DNA of 64,000 bases from positions 77,747 to 141,746 of the forward strand of contig QAMM01000003.1 of NCBI GenBank assembly GCA_003150405.1. Direction: 5' to 3'. Each line of letters begins with the position of its first letter. Position 1 is the stretch's first letter. The notes beneath the pieces were generated by a model. That model saw only the letters and a program-made list of their open reading frames with translations. It was not told where the DNA came from and did not search any database. This document shows, piece after piece, positions 1-8,498 of the stretch. The translations under genes were made by a program, and so were the position numbers. Source of the DNA: Clostridiales bacterium (lineage in GTDB: Bacteria; Bacillota; Clostridia; Oscillospirales; Ruminococcaceae).

Positions 1-120
1 CGATTTGTTTTAGAATGAGAATCCTTAGAAAAATAAATTTTTTGGAGCGGTTTTGCACCAAGAGTATTTTGGGCGAAGTAATATAGACCGGCGGGCTTTT
101 TGAGGTTTTAAAATAGAGAA

Positions 121-693
121 TTGGGGTATTCTCGTAACAAAAAATTAATTGGCATTACTTTAACAGGAGAGGCTTCGGCTCCCATCGTTGTCCGTAATTT
201 GGATGAAATGGATACGGACGAGCGCGCTGCACAGGTGCAAAAACTGCAAAAGGCAATCAACGCTCTTACGGTAGATACTTCAGATCTGGAATCTGCTTTG
301 GAAAAGGCCGCGGCTGTAAATGAAATTCTTTACACGGCCGAAAGCTACGCGAAGCTGGAAGAAACCGTAGAAGCGGGAAAAGCGTTGCTGAACAGCAGTT
401 CTACCGAACAAGAAGTTGCACAAGCGGCGCAGGCAATCCTTGACGCTATCGACGCCCTGGTTTCAATTTCCTCCAGCGAAGGATGGGATGGAACCATTGT
501 GAAAGAACCGATGCTGATCGGTGGAATAGCTTCTGTTCAAACAGCAGAAGAACTGGCGTGCAAATCAATGCAGGAAATACTGAAATTAAAACGATTTTCC
601 TGCTTGAGGACATCAATCTCAACGGCAAAGAGTGAACCCCCTGGACAAAAACAACTTGGAATACGGCATCACCATTGTTATGGTGCTCCATGA
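121..693 (+). pseudogene. Fragment of a FIVAR-domain surface protein
   Basis: The reading frame opens with a TTG and has no convincing ribosome binding site. Residues about 45-115 fit the FIVAR repeat, a small three-helix module of Gram-positive surface and glycan-binding proteins (pattern ...YTAESYAKLEETVEAGKALL...). There is no signal peptide, no sortase motif and no membrane segment, so this is an internal piece of a much larger protein. After about residue 150 the sequence stops resembling anything and runs into DNA that in another frame encodes an ABC ATPase tail. I read it as a relic left by rearrangement. The FIVAR match is seen by pattern only. Confidence 0.45.
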
Positions 694-865
694 CATCAAC
701 CGGTCTTTGTATTACAGCGATGAGATCGTCGCTATGAAGGACGGGAAGATAATTGCTCACGGCTTGCCGGAAGAAATCATCACAGGCGAGCTGGTAAAAA
801 AGATCTACGACGTGAAGTTGGACATCCGCAGCGTGGACGGCAAGCCGTTCGTGATCCCGGTATAG
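632..865 (+). pseudogene. C-terminal fragment of iron-siderophore ABC ATPase
   Basis: Only the last ~70 residues of an FecE/FepC-type ATPase are left: the H-loop region (ITIVMVLHDIN), then YSDEIVAMKDGKIIAHG and a tail ending KPFVIPV, which is typical of ferric-siderophore import ATPases. Walker A, signature and Walker B motifs are absent and the fragment overlaps the preceding FIVAR relic in another frame. It lies 26 nt upstream of the DtxR-type regulator. The natural reading is a deleted siderophore import operon whose end survives beside the regulator. It cannot be a working ATPase as it stands. Confidence 0.6.
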
Positions 866-891
866 CGGAAAGGAAGGAGGATGCGGCTTCG

Positions 892-1359
892 ATGAAGCTC
901 AGACGCACAACGGAAGATTACCTGAAAACCATTTACCTTTTGTCCCAAAAGACAGAAGTTCACGGCGCATACATTGCGGAGGCGCTGGGGGTATCCAAGC
1001 CGACGGTTTCCGTTTCACTGAAAGGTTTGGAAAAGGAAGGCTATCTATTTTTGGATGACGATCATGAGGTTCACTTGACTAGGTTAGGCCAGAAAGTGGC
1101 CCAGGCGACCTACGGGCGGCATCAGACCTTTCAAACCCTTTTGGAAAACCTGGGCGTAGACGGAAAAACAGCGGCGGCAGATGCTTGCCGGATGGAGCAT
1201 GCTGTCAGTCCGGAGAGCTATCAGGCATTGAAGGAGTTCGCAGAAGGCCAAAAAAGTACAGTTCATCCACATAGCTTTTTTCACAGAAATACTGCTCCTT
1301 TACAATATTATTTATTATTTGACAACTTGGGTGCGATATGGTATTATACTGGAGATTAG
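892..1359 (+). CDS. DtxR/MntR-family metal-dependent repressor
   Basis: A good RBS (GGAAGGAGG) precedes ATG 892. Residues 1-65 form the winged helix-turn-helix of the DtxR family (TTEDYLKTIYLLSQ, then VSKPTVSVSLKGLEKEGYL) and residues 66-118 the start of the metal-binding dimerisation domain (DACRMEHAVSPESYQAL, with the usual Cys-x-x-Glu-His ligands). The C-terminal SH3-like domain is absent, as in the short subgroup. The last ~35 residues are unlike the family and are translated from the next promoter. A one-base slip in the A6 run at 1250-1255 would give a stop at 1272-1274. It probably represses the following operon when iron or manganese is plentiful. Confidence 0.75.
   Translation: MKLRRTTEDYLKTIYLLSQKTEVHGAYIAEALGVSKPTVSVSLKGLEKEGYLFLDDDHEVHLTRLGQKVAQATYGRHQTFQTLLENLGVDGKTAAADACRMEHAVSPESYQALKEFAEGQKSTVHPHSFFHRNTAPLQYYLLFDNLGAIWYYTGD
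1319..1347 (+). promoter_or_regulatory. Sigma-A promoter of metal-uptake operon
   Basis: TTGACA (1319-1324), 17-nt spacer, TATTAT (1342-1347). It lies inside the 3' end of the regulator frame and just before the palindrome at 1356. Confidence 0.75.
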
Positions 1360-1373
1360 TTTTGGCTAACTAA
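1356..1373 (+). promoter_or_regulatory. DtxR-like operator palindrome
   Basis: TTAGTTTTGGCTAACTAA has perfect 6-nt arms TTAGTT/AACTAA and an inner GGCTAAC that recalls the DtxR/IdeR consensus (TTAGGTTAGSCTAACCTAA). It begins 9 nt after the -10 box, so binding would cover the transcription start. A related half site (TTTAGCTTTAACTAAC) follows at about 1374-1390. That the neighbouring DtxR protein binds here is inference. Confidence 0.6.
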
Positions 1374-1451
1374 ATTTAGCTTTAACTAACTAGATACCTG
1401 TAGCGGATTGCGTTGTCCGTCGCAGTGTACAAGCAAAGGCGGAAAACAAAA

Positions 1452-3194
1452 ATGATGATCAACAAGCGGCTGATCGGAACGGTCAGCGAAAGTAAAAGGT
1501 ACATAGCCGGGAACGTCATCTTGCAGTGGTGTTCCCTGGCGGCGAACATCGCCATGATGTTCAGCATTACCAACCTGTTTGCCGGTCTTTATTACGGCAA
1601 TACTGCGTCCCATACCCTGTGGACAACGGGGGCCGTAGTTGTTCTGACGCTCCTTATCCGGTTCCTGTGTACCACCGGGGCCAGCCGGATGAGCTACTTG
1701 TCTTCCAAAGCAGTAAAGAAAACCCTGCGGGAGAGAATCTATGAAAAGCTGCTGCGGCTGGGCGTTTCCTACAAGGAACAGGTCAAGACCAGTGAAGTGG
1801 TGCAAGTGGCAGTAGAAGGCGTGGACCAGCTGGAAACCTATTTCGGCGCTTACCTGCCGCAGTTTTTTTACGCCATGCTGGCCCCGCTGACCCTGTTTGT
1901 GGTGCTCTGCTTTGTGAATGTTCCGGCGGCCATTGTGCTGCTGGTCTGCGTACCCCTCATTCCCATAGCCATTGCCGCAGTACAGACCTGGGCGAAAAAG
2001 CTGCTCTCCAAATACTGGGGGCAGTACACGGCGCTGGGCGAAACCTTTTTAGAGAATTTGCAAGGCTTGACCACCCTGAAAATCTATCAGGCGGACGAAT
2101 TCAAGAACAAAGAGATGAACGTGGAGGCCGAGAAGTTCCGCAAGATCACCATGAAGGTGCTGACCATGCAATTAAACTCCATCACCATCATGGATTTGAT
2201 TGCCTACGGCGGGGCGGCCCTCGGGGTGATTATGGCGGTGACGCAGTATGCAGGGAACCACGTATCGTTAGCCGGCTGCTTGCTGATTATCCTGCTGGCG
2301 GCGGATTTTTTCCTCCCCATGCGGCAACTCGGTTCCTTTTTCCATATCGCCATGAACGGCATGGCGGCCAGCGACAAAATCTTCCGCCTGCTGGATCTGC
2401 CGGAGCACAAACTGGAGGTTTCCGAGAGCTTTCCGTTACAGCATGACATCGTATGTTCCAATCTGCGGTTTTCCTATGAGCCAGACCGGGAGATTCTCCA
2501 TGGTGTGGACTTGCAGTTCCCCCAGGGCAGCTTTACGGCTTTGGTCGGGGAAAGCGGCTGCGGAAAATCCACTGTCGCTTCCATTCTGATGGGAAGGAAC
2601 AAGGGCTATGAAGGTTTGGATACGATTGGCGGCATTGACCTGAAGGAAATCAGCGAACATTCTTTGCTGCAAAATATTACCTACATCAGCCACCAGAGCT
2701 ATCTGTTCAAAGGCACGGTGCGGGACAATCTGCGGATGGGAAGCCCTTCCGCTTCCAATGAAGAATTGTGGGCGGTGCTGGATCGGGTGAACTTAGCCGC
2801 GTTTTTGAAATCCGAACAGGGACTTAATACTCCGCTGCTGGAAAAGGCATCGAATTTGTCCGGCGGGCAGTGCCAGCGCCTTGCGTTGGCAAGGGCGCTC
2901 TTACACGACAGCCCGGTATATATTTTCGATGAGGCCACCTCCAACATCGACGTGGAGAGCGAAAACGACATCATGGCCGAGATACATAAGCTGGCAAAAC
3001 GCAAAACGGTGATTCTCATTTCCCACCGGCTGGCGAATGTGGTGCAGGCGGACAACATCTATGTGCTGGAAAACGGCCGCGTTGCAGAAAGCGGCAGCCA
3101 TGATGATTTACTCAAAAAACACGGCCTGTATGAACGGCTGTGGACAGCGCAGCAATCCCTGGAGAACTACGGGAAGGAGGGCGGCGGAAAATGA
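1452..3194 (+). CDS. Exporter-fold ABC transporter, permease-ATPase fusion (first subunit)
   Basis: ATG 1452 is preferred over an upstream TTG at 1413 because AAAGGCGG precedes it at normal spacing. About 580 residues: six membrane helices (roughly 20-300) joined to an ABC ATPase. Walker A is GESGCGKST, the signature LSGGQ, Walker B VYIFDEAT, and the switch histidine is in LISHRL. The permease has a CydD-like stretch (QLETYFGAYLPQFFYAMLAPLTLF). Its stop overlaps the next start by ATGA, so the pair is translated together and should form a heterodimer. Known relatives with the exporter fold that act as importers are YbtP/YbtQ and IrtAB, which take up ferric siderophores. That role is inferred from the DtxR-type operator and the ECF partners. 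Confidence 0.8.
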   Translation: MMINKRLIGTVSESKRYIAGNVILQWCSLAANIAMMFSITNLFAGLYYGNTASHTLWTTGAVVVLTLLIRFLCTTGASRMSYLSSKAVKKTLRERIYEKLLRLGVSYKEQVKTSEVVQVAVEGVDQLETYFGAYLPQFFYAMLAPLTLFVVLCFVNVPAAIVLLVCVPLIPIAIAAVQTWAKKLLSKYWGQYTALGETFLENLQGLTTLKIYQADEFKNKEMNVEAEKFRKITMKVLTMQLNSITIMDLIAYGGAALGVIMAVTQYAGNHVSLAGCLLIILLAADFFLPMRQLGSFFHIAMNGMAASDKIFRLLDLPEHKLEVSESFPLQHDIVCSNLRFSYEPDREILHGVDLQFPQGSFTALVGESGCGKSTVASILMGRNKGYEGLDTIGGIDLKEISEHSLLQNITYISHQSYLFKGTVRDNLRMGSPSASNEELWAVLDRVNLAAFLKSEQGLNTPLLEKASNLSGGQCQRLALARALLHDSPVYIFDEATSNIDVESENDIMAEIHKLAKRKTVILISHRLANVVQADNIYVLENGRVAESGSHDDLLKKHGLYERLWTAQQSLENYGKEGGGK

Positions 3195-4849
3195 AAAAAC
3201 GAAGCGGATTTCAGGTCATGGCCCGGCTGATCGGGTTGGTGAAGCCTTTGGCCGGATATATGTTTCTTGCGATATTTATGGGTCTTGTGGGCCACCTGTG
3301 CGCCGCCTTTATCACGATCTTTGGCGGATATGCGGTACTTGCCGCACTGGGATTTGATATTTCCTTTACCCTCACCGCTCTGTTCGTCTGTGTGGTAGTC
3401 TTTGCCGTCGTGCGGGGCATCCTGCGGTATGCGGAACAGGCATGCAACCATTTTATCGCCTTTAAGCTGCTGGCGCTTCTGCGGGACAAGGTATTCCGGG
3501 CGCTGCGGCGGCTCTGCCCGGCCAAATTGGAGGGAAGGGACAAGGGCGATTTGATCTCGGTCATCACCTCTGACATCGAGCTGTTGGAGGTGTTCTATGC
3601 CCACACCATCTCCCCGGCGGCAATTGCTTTTCTGTTTACTATCGTTATGTGCCTGTTTATCGGCTCCTTTCACTGGCTACTGGGTCTCATTGCGCTGACG
3701 GCATATTTGATAGTGGGAATTGTTATTCCAATGGTGACCTCCAAGCTCAGCGGGGACGACGGAATGAAATTCCGCACGAAATCGGGGGATTTGTCCGGCT
3801 TTGTGCTGGACAGTCTGCGCGGCCTTTCTGAAACCCTGCAATACGGACAGGGCAAGAAGCGATTGGCACAGATGAATGAGAAAACCGATGAACTGGCGAA
3901 GGATGAAGAACGGATGAAGCGCACTGCTGGACGAAATTCGGCGGTGACGAATACCGTGGTACTGGCCTTTGACCTTGTGATGCTGTTTGCTTCCGCCCTG
4001 CTGTATCTGAACGGTGCGGTGGGATTTGAAGGGGTGCTCATTCCCACCATTGCTCTGTTTTCTTCTTTTGGCCCGGCCATTGCCTTGGCGGCGCTGGGCA
4101 GCACCTTACAGAACACCTTTGCTGCGGGTAACCGGGTGCTGAATATTCTGGATGAAACGCCGGCAGTGGAGGAAGTTACTGGAAGACCTGCTGTTTCCTT
4201 TTCAGGAGCCTCAGTAGAACACGTCACCTTTGCCTATGAAAGTGAAACCATTTTGTCCGATGTATCGGTGCAAATCCCGCAGCACAGCGTGGTCGGCATT
4301 GTGGGGCGCAGCGGCAGTGGCAAATCCACCTTGCTCAAGTTGCTGATGCGGTTCTGGAATGTGCGGCAGGGCAAGGTAAAAGTCTCGGACACGCCCATTG
4401 ACCAAATCAACACCGCCAACCTGCGGGAGATGGAGAGCTTCGTCACCCAGGAAACCCACCTCTTCCATGACAGCATCAAAAACAACCTGCGGATTGCAAA
4501 GCTCACAGCAACGGACGAAGAAATCGAAGCGGCCTGCAAAAAGGCGTCAGTGCATGATTTCATTATGACGCTGCCGCAGGGCTACGATACCCCGGTAGGC
4601 GAATTAGGCGACACTCTATCCGGCGGGGAACGGCAAAGGCTGGGACTGGCAAGGGCCTTCCTGCATGACGCCCCCTTTCTGCTGCTGGATGAACCGACCA
4701 GCAATCTGGACAGTCTGAACGAAGCGGTCATCCTAAAATCCCTCCATGAAGAACGGGAGGGGAAAACGGTGGTGCTGGTTTCCCACCGCCAGTCCACCAT
4801 GCGGATTGCCGATACCGTTTATTCAGTGGAGTATGGGAGGATGAGCTGA
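3191..4849 (+). CDS. Exporter-fold ABC transporter, permease-ATPase fusion (second subunit)
   Basis: ATG 3191 follows a GGAAGGAGGGCGG run and overlaps the previous stop. 552 residues, six N-terminal membrane helices then an ATPase with Walker A GRSGSGKST, signature LSGGE, Walker B FLLLDEPT and H-loop LVSHRQ. It is CydC/YbtQ-like in layout and complements the previous protein. Both ATPase sites look intact, so neither subunit is degenerate. Its stop TGA shares bases with the next ATG (4849). The pair could export something or import a metallophore; context favours uptake but the sequence does not settle direction. Confidence 0.8.
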   Translation: MKKRSGFQVMARLIGLVKPLAGYMFLAIFMGLVGHLCAAFITIFGGYAVLAALGFDISFTLTALFVCVVVFAVVRGILRYAEQACNHFIAFKLLALLRDKVFRALRRLCPAKLEGRDKGDLISVITSDIELLEVFYAHTISPAAIAFLFTIVMCLFIGSFHWLLGLIALTAYLIVGIVIPMVTSKLSGDDGMKFRTKSGDLSGFVLDSLRGLSETLQYGQGKKRLAQMNEKTDELAKDEERMKRTAGRNSAVTNTVVLAFDLVMLFASALLYLNGAVGFEGVLIPTIALFSSFGPAIALAALGSTLQNTFAAGNRVLNILDETPAVEEVTGRPAVSFSGASVEHVTFAYESETILSDVSVQIPQHSVVGIVGRSGSGKSTLLKLLMRFWNVRQGKVKVSDTPIDQINTANLREMESFVTQETHLFHDSIKNNLRIAKLTATDEEIEAACKKASVHDFIMTLPQGYDTPVGELGDTLSGGERQRLGLARAFLHDAPFLLLDEPTSNLDSLNEAVILKSLHEEREGKTVVLVSHRQSTMRIADTVYSVEYGRMS

Positions 4850-5190
4850 TGAAGACGGTTGAGGATAAACGGGCATGGGAAAAGCTCCTGGTATCGCAGA
4901 TGATTGCGCTTTATTGCCGCAAAAAGCACCATGCCAAAGGCGGTCTGTGTCCTTTATGCAAAGAATTGGATGAATATGCCAAACTGCGGAGCGATAAATG
5001 TCCCTTTATGGAGACCAAAACTTTTTGCTCCAACTGTAGAGTGCACTGCTATAAACCGGAGATGCGGGAGAAAATCCGCGAAGTGATGTGTTTTTCAGGC
5101 CCTAGGATGATTTTGTATCATCCCATTACAGCCCTGCAGCACGTTATTGAGAGCAAAAGGGAGAAAAGACGATTGGAGAATGAGAAATGA
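4849..5190 (+). CDS. YgbA_NO (nitrous oxide-stimulated promoter) family protein
   Basis: 113 residues, soluble, rich in cysteine: GGLCPLCKEL, KCPFM, FCSNCRVHCYKPEMREKIREVM, then SGPRMILYHPITALQHVIESKREK. The Cys pairs plus the HPxxALxH ending are the hallmark of the YgbA_NO family. In E. coli ygbA is controlled by the NO-sensing repressor NsrR and is linked to recovery from nitrosative stress. The cysteines suggest metal or Fe-S binding, which is inference. Start and stop overlap both neighbours, so it is an integral member of the transport operon rather than a passenger. Confidence 0.75.
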   Translation: MKTVEDKRAWEKLLVSQMIALYCRKKHHAKGGLCPLCKELDEYAKLRSDKCPFMETKTFCSNCRVHCYKPEMREKIREVMCFSGPRMILYHPITALQHVIESKREKRRLENEK

Positions 5191-5750
5191 AAGAGAAAAT
5201 ATTTGAACCCTTTAAAGTGAAGGACATTGTTTTTCTAGCCATTATTTCAGCGGTGACACTTTGCACCTGTGCGGTCATGCCTTTGGTAGCCAGCCTCCAG
5301 ACTGTTGTTTTTGGAATCGCGCAGGTAGTGACAGGGCTCCAAATATCCATTTTCTTCGCAATTGGGTTGATGAAGGTCAAAAAACCGGGGGCGCTCTTTA
5401 TTATGGCTTTGCTGACCGGTTTATTCCAGCTTCTGATGGCCCCGCCGATGTTCTTCTCGAACCTTGTGGTCGGACTGCTCTTAGAAATCCTTGTCCTTCT
5501 CGTGTTTCGCGGTTATAAAAAAGACCGTGCGGTATTCCTTGCTGTACTGCTTTACAATCCGCTTTCGCTGCCGTTCAACTATCTTTACAATCTCTTGTTT
5601 GGCAGGGAAGCGATGGCGGCTGTCGCTACAAAAGCGCCCTGGATCACAGTGGGCATGTCGCTTGCGGTAGTTGCGATCTCCGCTCTGGGCGCCTGGATCG
5701 GTATCAAGATTTCAAAAGAACTGAAGAAGTCGGGAGCAATGAAGAAGTGA
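5187..5750 (+). CDS. ECF transporter substrate-binding (S) component, MptD/Trep_Strep type
   Basis: 187 residues with five or six hydrophobic helices and short loops, the size and fold of an ECF S component. It resembles the Trep_Strep/MptD group of predicted S components in Firmicutes and spirochaetes, whose substrate is not established. ATG overlaps the previous stop (ATGA). The next two genes supply the T and A parts, so this is a group I ECF system with its own dedicated energising module. The substrate is likely a metal complex or metallophore precursor by context only. Confidence 0.7.
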   Translation: MKEKIFEPFKVKDIVFLAIISAVTLCTCAVMPLVASLQTVVFGIAQVVTGLQISIFFAIGLMKVKKPGALFIMALLTGLFQLLMAPPMFFSNLVVGLLLEILVLLVFRGYKKDRAVFLAVLLYNPLSLPFNYLYNLLFGREAMAAVATKAPWITVGMSLAVVAISALGAWIGIKISKELKKSGAMKK

Positions 5751-6424
5751 GCGAAAAATTGCTGGTAAAGCGTCCGATCTATCCTTTGATCGGATTGTTG
5801 GCCTCTGTTTTGATCATCATATTTGGCATTATAACGGCCAAGGACATAGAATGCGTCTGGTTTCTCGGCGCTATGTGGCTTTTACTGCTGTTTTTTGGAT
5901 ATTGGCGCGCCTGTCTGGCAGTGATACCCGTTGCAGTGCTTGCGAGCGCGGTGCTTGCAGGAATTACGTATTTGATTTCCAGGGACATCCAATCGACTTA
6001 CGCGGCGGTCAACCGGATTCTTGCTGTTTGTATTGCAGTGGTTCCCGGTTTGGCTTTGTCTCCGATTTACCTGGTGCGGAATTTTTCAACGCTGAGGCTG
6101 CCCCGTATGCTGACGCTGGGGATGATGATCACCTTGACCTTTTTTCCTTTGCTTGGGGGTGAGGTGAAACAGGTCCGCGAAGCGATGAAGACCCGCGGGG
6201 CTGGCAGCTTTTTCAGCCCGCAGATTTTCTACAGGGCCTTTCTGATCCCTCTTGTCATCCGCCTTGTCAATATTTCTGATACACTGGCCCTGTCTGTAGA
6301 AACGAGAGGATTTACCAAGGATGCGGATGCGTGCTCCGTCTATAAGACGGTCACGCTGCGCGCCACGGATATCGTATTTTTGCTGGCTGTTTTGGCGGGC
6401 TGTGTGTTGGTGGTGGTACTATGA
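5747..6424 (+). CDS. ECF transporter transmembrane (T) component
   Basis: GTG 5747 overlaps the stop of the S component. 225 residues with membrane segments at about 13-90, 108-145 and near the C-terminus. The two EcfT coupling motifs are visible as KTRG (about 148-151, in REAMKTRGAG) and ETRG (about 185-188, in SVETRGF); these short X-Arg-Gly motifs contact the ATPases in all EcfT proteins. It should sit between the S component and the double ATPase encoded next. Confidence 0.8.
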   Translation: MSEKLLVKRPIYPLIGLLASVLIIIFGIITAKDIECVWFLGAMWLLLLFFGYWRACLAVIPVAVLASAVLAGITYLISRDIQSTYAAVNRILAVCIAVVPGLALSPIYLVRNFSTLRLPRMLTLGMMITLTFFPLLGGEVKQVREAMKTRGAGSFFSPQIFYRAFLIPLVIRLVNISDTLALSVETRGFTKDADACSVYKTVTLRATDIVFLLAVLAGCVLVVVL

Positions 6425-7839
6425 AAGCAATCGAACTAAAAAACGTATCTTTTGCCTATGAGGGATATGAGGAAAAGGTGTTGAACGATGTCAGCCTTTC
6501 TGTGAAATATGGGGAAGTAGCCCTTCTTTCCGGTTTTTCAGGTGAAGGAAAAAGCACGGTTTTGTCGCTGATTGCCGGCATCATTCCCAATATAATACCG
6601 GGGGAGATCACGGGAGAAGTGATGGTCGGCGAAACAGATATTACAAGCCGAAAAATAGGTGAAATCTGCCGTAAAGTCGGGGTTGTGCTGCAAAATGCAG
6701 AGGCACAGATCATCCAGCAAATCGTGGAGGATGAAATTGCGTTTGGCTGCGAAAATTTTGCTTTCCCGCATGAAAAGATCACGAGCAGCATAGAGCGTGC
6801 CTGTTATTTAATGAAGCTCGATCCGAGCTGGAAAACGAGAACCCTGTCCGGCGGTCAGAAACAGCGACTGATTACTGCGGCCACCTTGGCTACTGAGCAA
6901 AAAATCCTGATTTTGGATGAACCGCTTGCCAATTTGGACAAGTATGGAGCGGAACTTTTGATGGATACCCTGCGGAGGCTTGCAAAGGGTGGATATGCAG
7001 TTTTAGTGGTGGAGCATCGTCTGGATATGGTGCTTCCTTATGTAGACACGGTTTGGAGCATCCGCGAAGGGAGAATATCCAAAATAGAGAATAAAAAGGA
7101 ACACCTTGCTGCCCAAGCCGAATTGATAAAGGATAAATGCTCTCATGAAATAGCTGATGAAACAGCGTTTCAGCTGGAACATGTCCAGTTTTCTGTCAAA
7201 GGCCGGGAAATCCTGAAAGATGTTACCTTTCAGATCAAGAAAGGCGAACGGGTGCTGCTTCTTGGAGAAAATGGGTGCGGAAAGACGACCCTTCTTCGTT
7301 TGCTTGCAAGACTTTACCAGCCGACACAAGGCCGGATTTCACAGAAATTTGACCCCGCGCTTGGACAAAAGGCAAAAGGAAACTCTGCTTGGTTCAAAAA
7401 GGTTGGTGTAGTTTATCAAAATCCCAATTATCAGCTGTTTATGCCAACAGTAGAGCAGGAGGTTGCTTTTGGAGCGGAATCGAAAGAATATGCAGAAGAG
7501 ATTATGCGGCTGTTTCGGATCAAACAGCTTGCTCAGCGCCATCCGCATTCGCTTTCAGAGGGGCAGAAAAGGCGGGTTTCTATCGCCGCAGTAGTGGCAT
7601 CTAATCCAGAGGTTTTGCTGCTGGACGAACCGACGGTTGGGCAGGATTATGCGGGATTGAGTGAAATGGTGGAGATTTTGAACCGGCTGCATGAGCGCAG
7701 CGGCAGCACTATTGTCACGATTACTCATGATATGCGCTGTGCGGAAGCACTCTGCGACCACGCAGTGAGAATCGCAGACGGCGTGGTTGCAGAGGAAGGC
7801 GGAAAGGAATTGGCCCGTCGTTTCTTTTATGGAGAATAG
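6421..7839 (+). CDS. ECF transporter double ATPase (fused A and A' domains)
   Basis: 472 residues with two complete ABC domains in one chain. Domain 1 (1-225): Walker A GFSGEGKST, Q-loop VVLQNAEAQ, signature LSGGQ, Walker B ILILDEP. Domain 2 (about 245-472): Walker A GENGCGKTT, Q-loop VVYQNPNYQ, signature LSEGQ, Walker B VLLLDEP, H-loop TITHD. The fusion replaces separate EcfA and EcfA'. ATG overlaps the T component stop, and the operon ends 17 nt later in a hairpin, so this is the last gene. Confidence 0.85.
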   Translation: MKAIELKNVSFAYEGYEEKVLNDVSLSVKYGEVALLSGFSGEGKSTVLSLIAGIIPNIIPGEITGEVMVGETDITSRKIGEICRKVGVVLQNAEAQIIQQIVEDEIAFGCENFAFPHEKITSSIERACYLMKLDPSWKTRTLSGGQKQRLITAATLATEQKILILDEPLANLDKYGAELLMDTLRRLAKGGYAVLVVEHRLDMVLPYVDTVWSIREGRISKIENKKEHLAAQAELIKDKCSHEIADETAFQLEHVQFSVKGREILKDVTFQIKKGERVLLLGENGCGKTTLLRLLARLYQPTQGRISQKFDPALGQKAKGNSAWFKKVGVVYQNPNYQLFMPTVEQEVAFGAESKEYAEEIMRLFRIKQLAQRHPHSLSEGQKRRVSIAAVVASNPEVLLLDEPTVGQDYAGLSEMVEILNRLHERSGSTIVTITHDMRCAEALCDHAVRIADGVVAEEGGKELARRFFYGE

Positions 7840-7855
7840 TAATATAAAAATCAGA

Positions 7856-7899
7856 AATCCCACGCTACTGGAAAGATAACCGGTATCATGGGGTTTTGT
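7856..7899 (+). terminator. Terminator of metal-uptake operon
   Basis: Imperfect hairpin with arms AATCCCA...TGGGGTT outside and TACTGG...CCGGTA inside, then TTTTGTGTAT. It lies directly after the last gene of the operon. Confidence 0.6.
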
Positions 7900-8410
7900 G
7901 TATATTGGAAAGTTCTTCAGCTTCGGCACACATAAACAAGTTCATTCTATCATAAAAGACCAGGAAAAATTGAACATGCAGTCATTGTTTCCCACGCAAT
8001 AAGCTGGTGGATTTTCTGCAAACATCGGATGCAGGCTGCCTACAAATGTCCCGGTGGATACCGGGAAGAATATCTTGGAGACGGTAAAGCGGAAAACTGT
8101 GCGAGAAAATTGGTGCGCTGGATTACATGTTCGCCTCGGTTTGTATCGATTCAGCTACCAATCCGGAGAGTGGGAAACGCAGCGGCGGCCTGCTGTGCTA
8201 TACAGAAACATAAGCGCTTTGGCCCTATGCTGCATGGATATAGAGCGTTGAACTGTTTAAGAAACTGCTGGAGAAGTGAACTACCCAGATACGGCTATAT
8301 TTGCTGAAATTGGTACAGGTGTTTTTAACGCTCTAAGGATGACGGAATTTCAGGGTATTTTTATATGAAGATACCTTTTTGTTTTGTCGGCAGAATGATT
8401 GATAAAAACG
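7900..8410. other. Gene-free stretch with decayed coding sequence
   Basis: About 500 nt without an intact gene. Between 8029 and 8370 several short frames have coding-like amino acid strings broken by stops, for example a frame at 8273-8365 reading NYPDTAIFAEIGTG. I could not assign them to a family. A decayed gene at the border between the accessory block and the core genome is the likeliest explanation. Confidence 0.3.
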
Positions 8411-8443
8411 AAAAACAGCTTTCCATATATGGAAGGCTGTTTT
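8411..8443. terminator. Strong hairpin, possible bidirectional terminator
   Basis: Near-perfect inverted repeat: AAAAACAGCTTTCCA, centre TATA, TGGAAGGCTGTTTT. A-rich on one side and T-rich on the other, so it can work in both directions. Confidence 0.65.
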
Positions 8444-8451
8444 GAATGATC

Positions 8452-8481
8452 AAAAACTGGGCAGCTAAGTAGCCACCCAGT
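8452..8481 (-). terminator. Terminator of pgk-tpiA-gpmI transcript
   Basis: On the minus strand ACTGGG-TG-GCT-ACTT-AGC-TG-CCCAGT followed by TTTTTG. Hairpin plus T-run directly after the gpmI stop. Confidence 0.75.
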
Positions 8482-8498
8482 CAATGAAAGCGATTTGT

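Noticed and set aside
8029-8307. 92-codon frame in the gap before gpmI
   Set aside because: No RBS and no family resemblance; treated as part of a decayed region.
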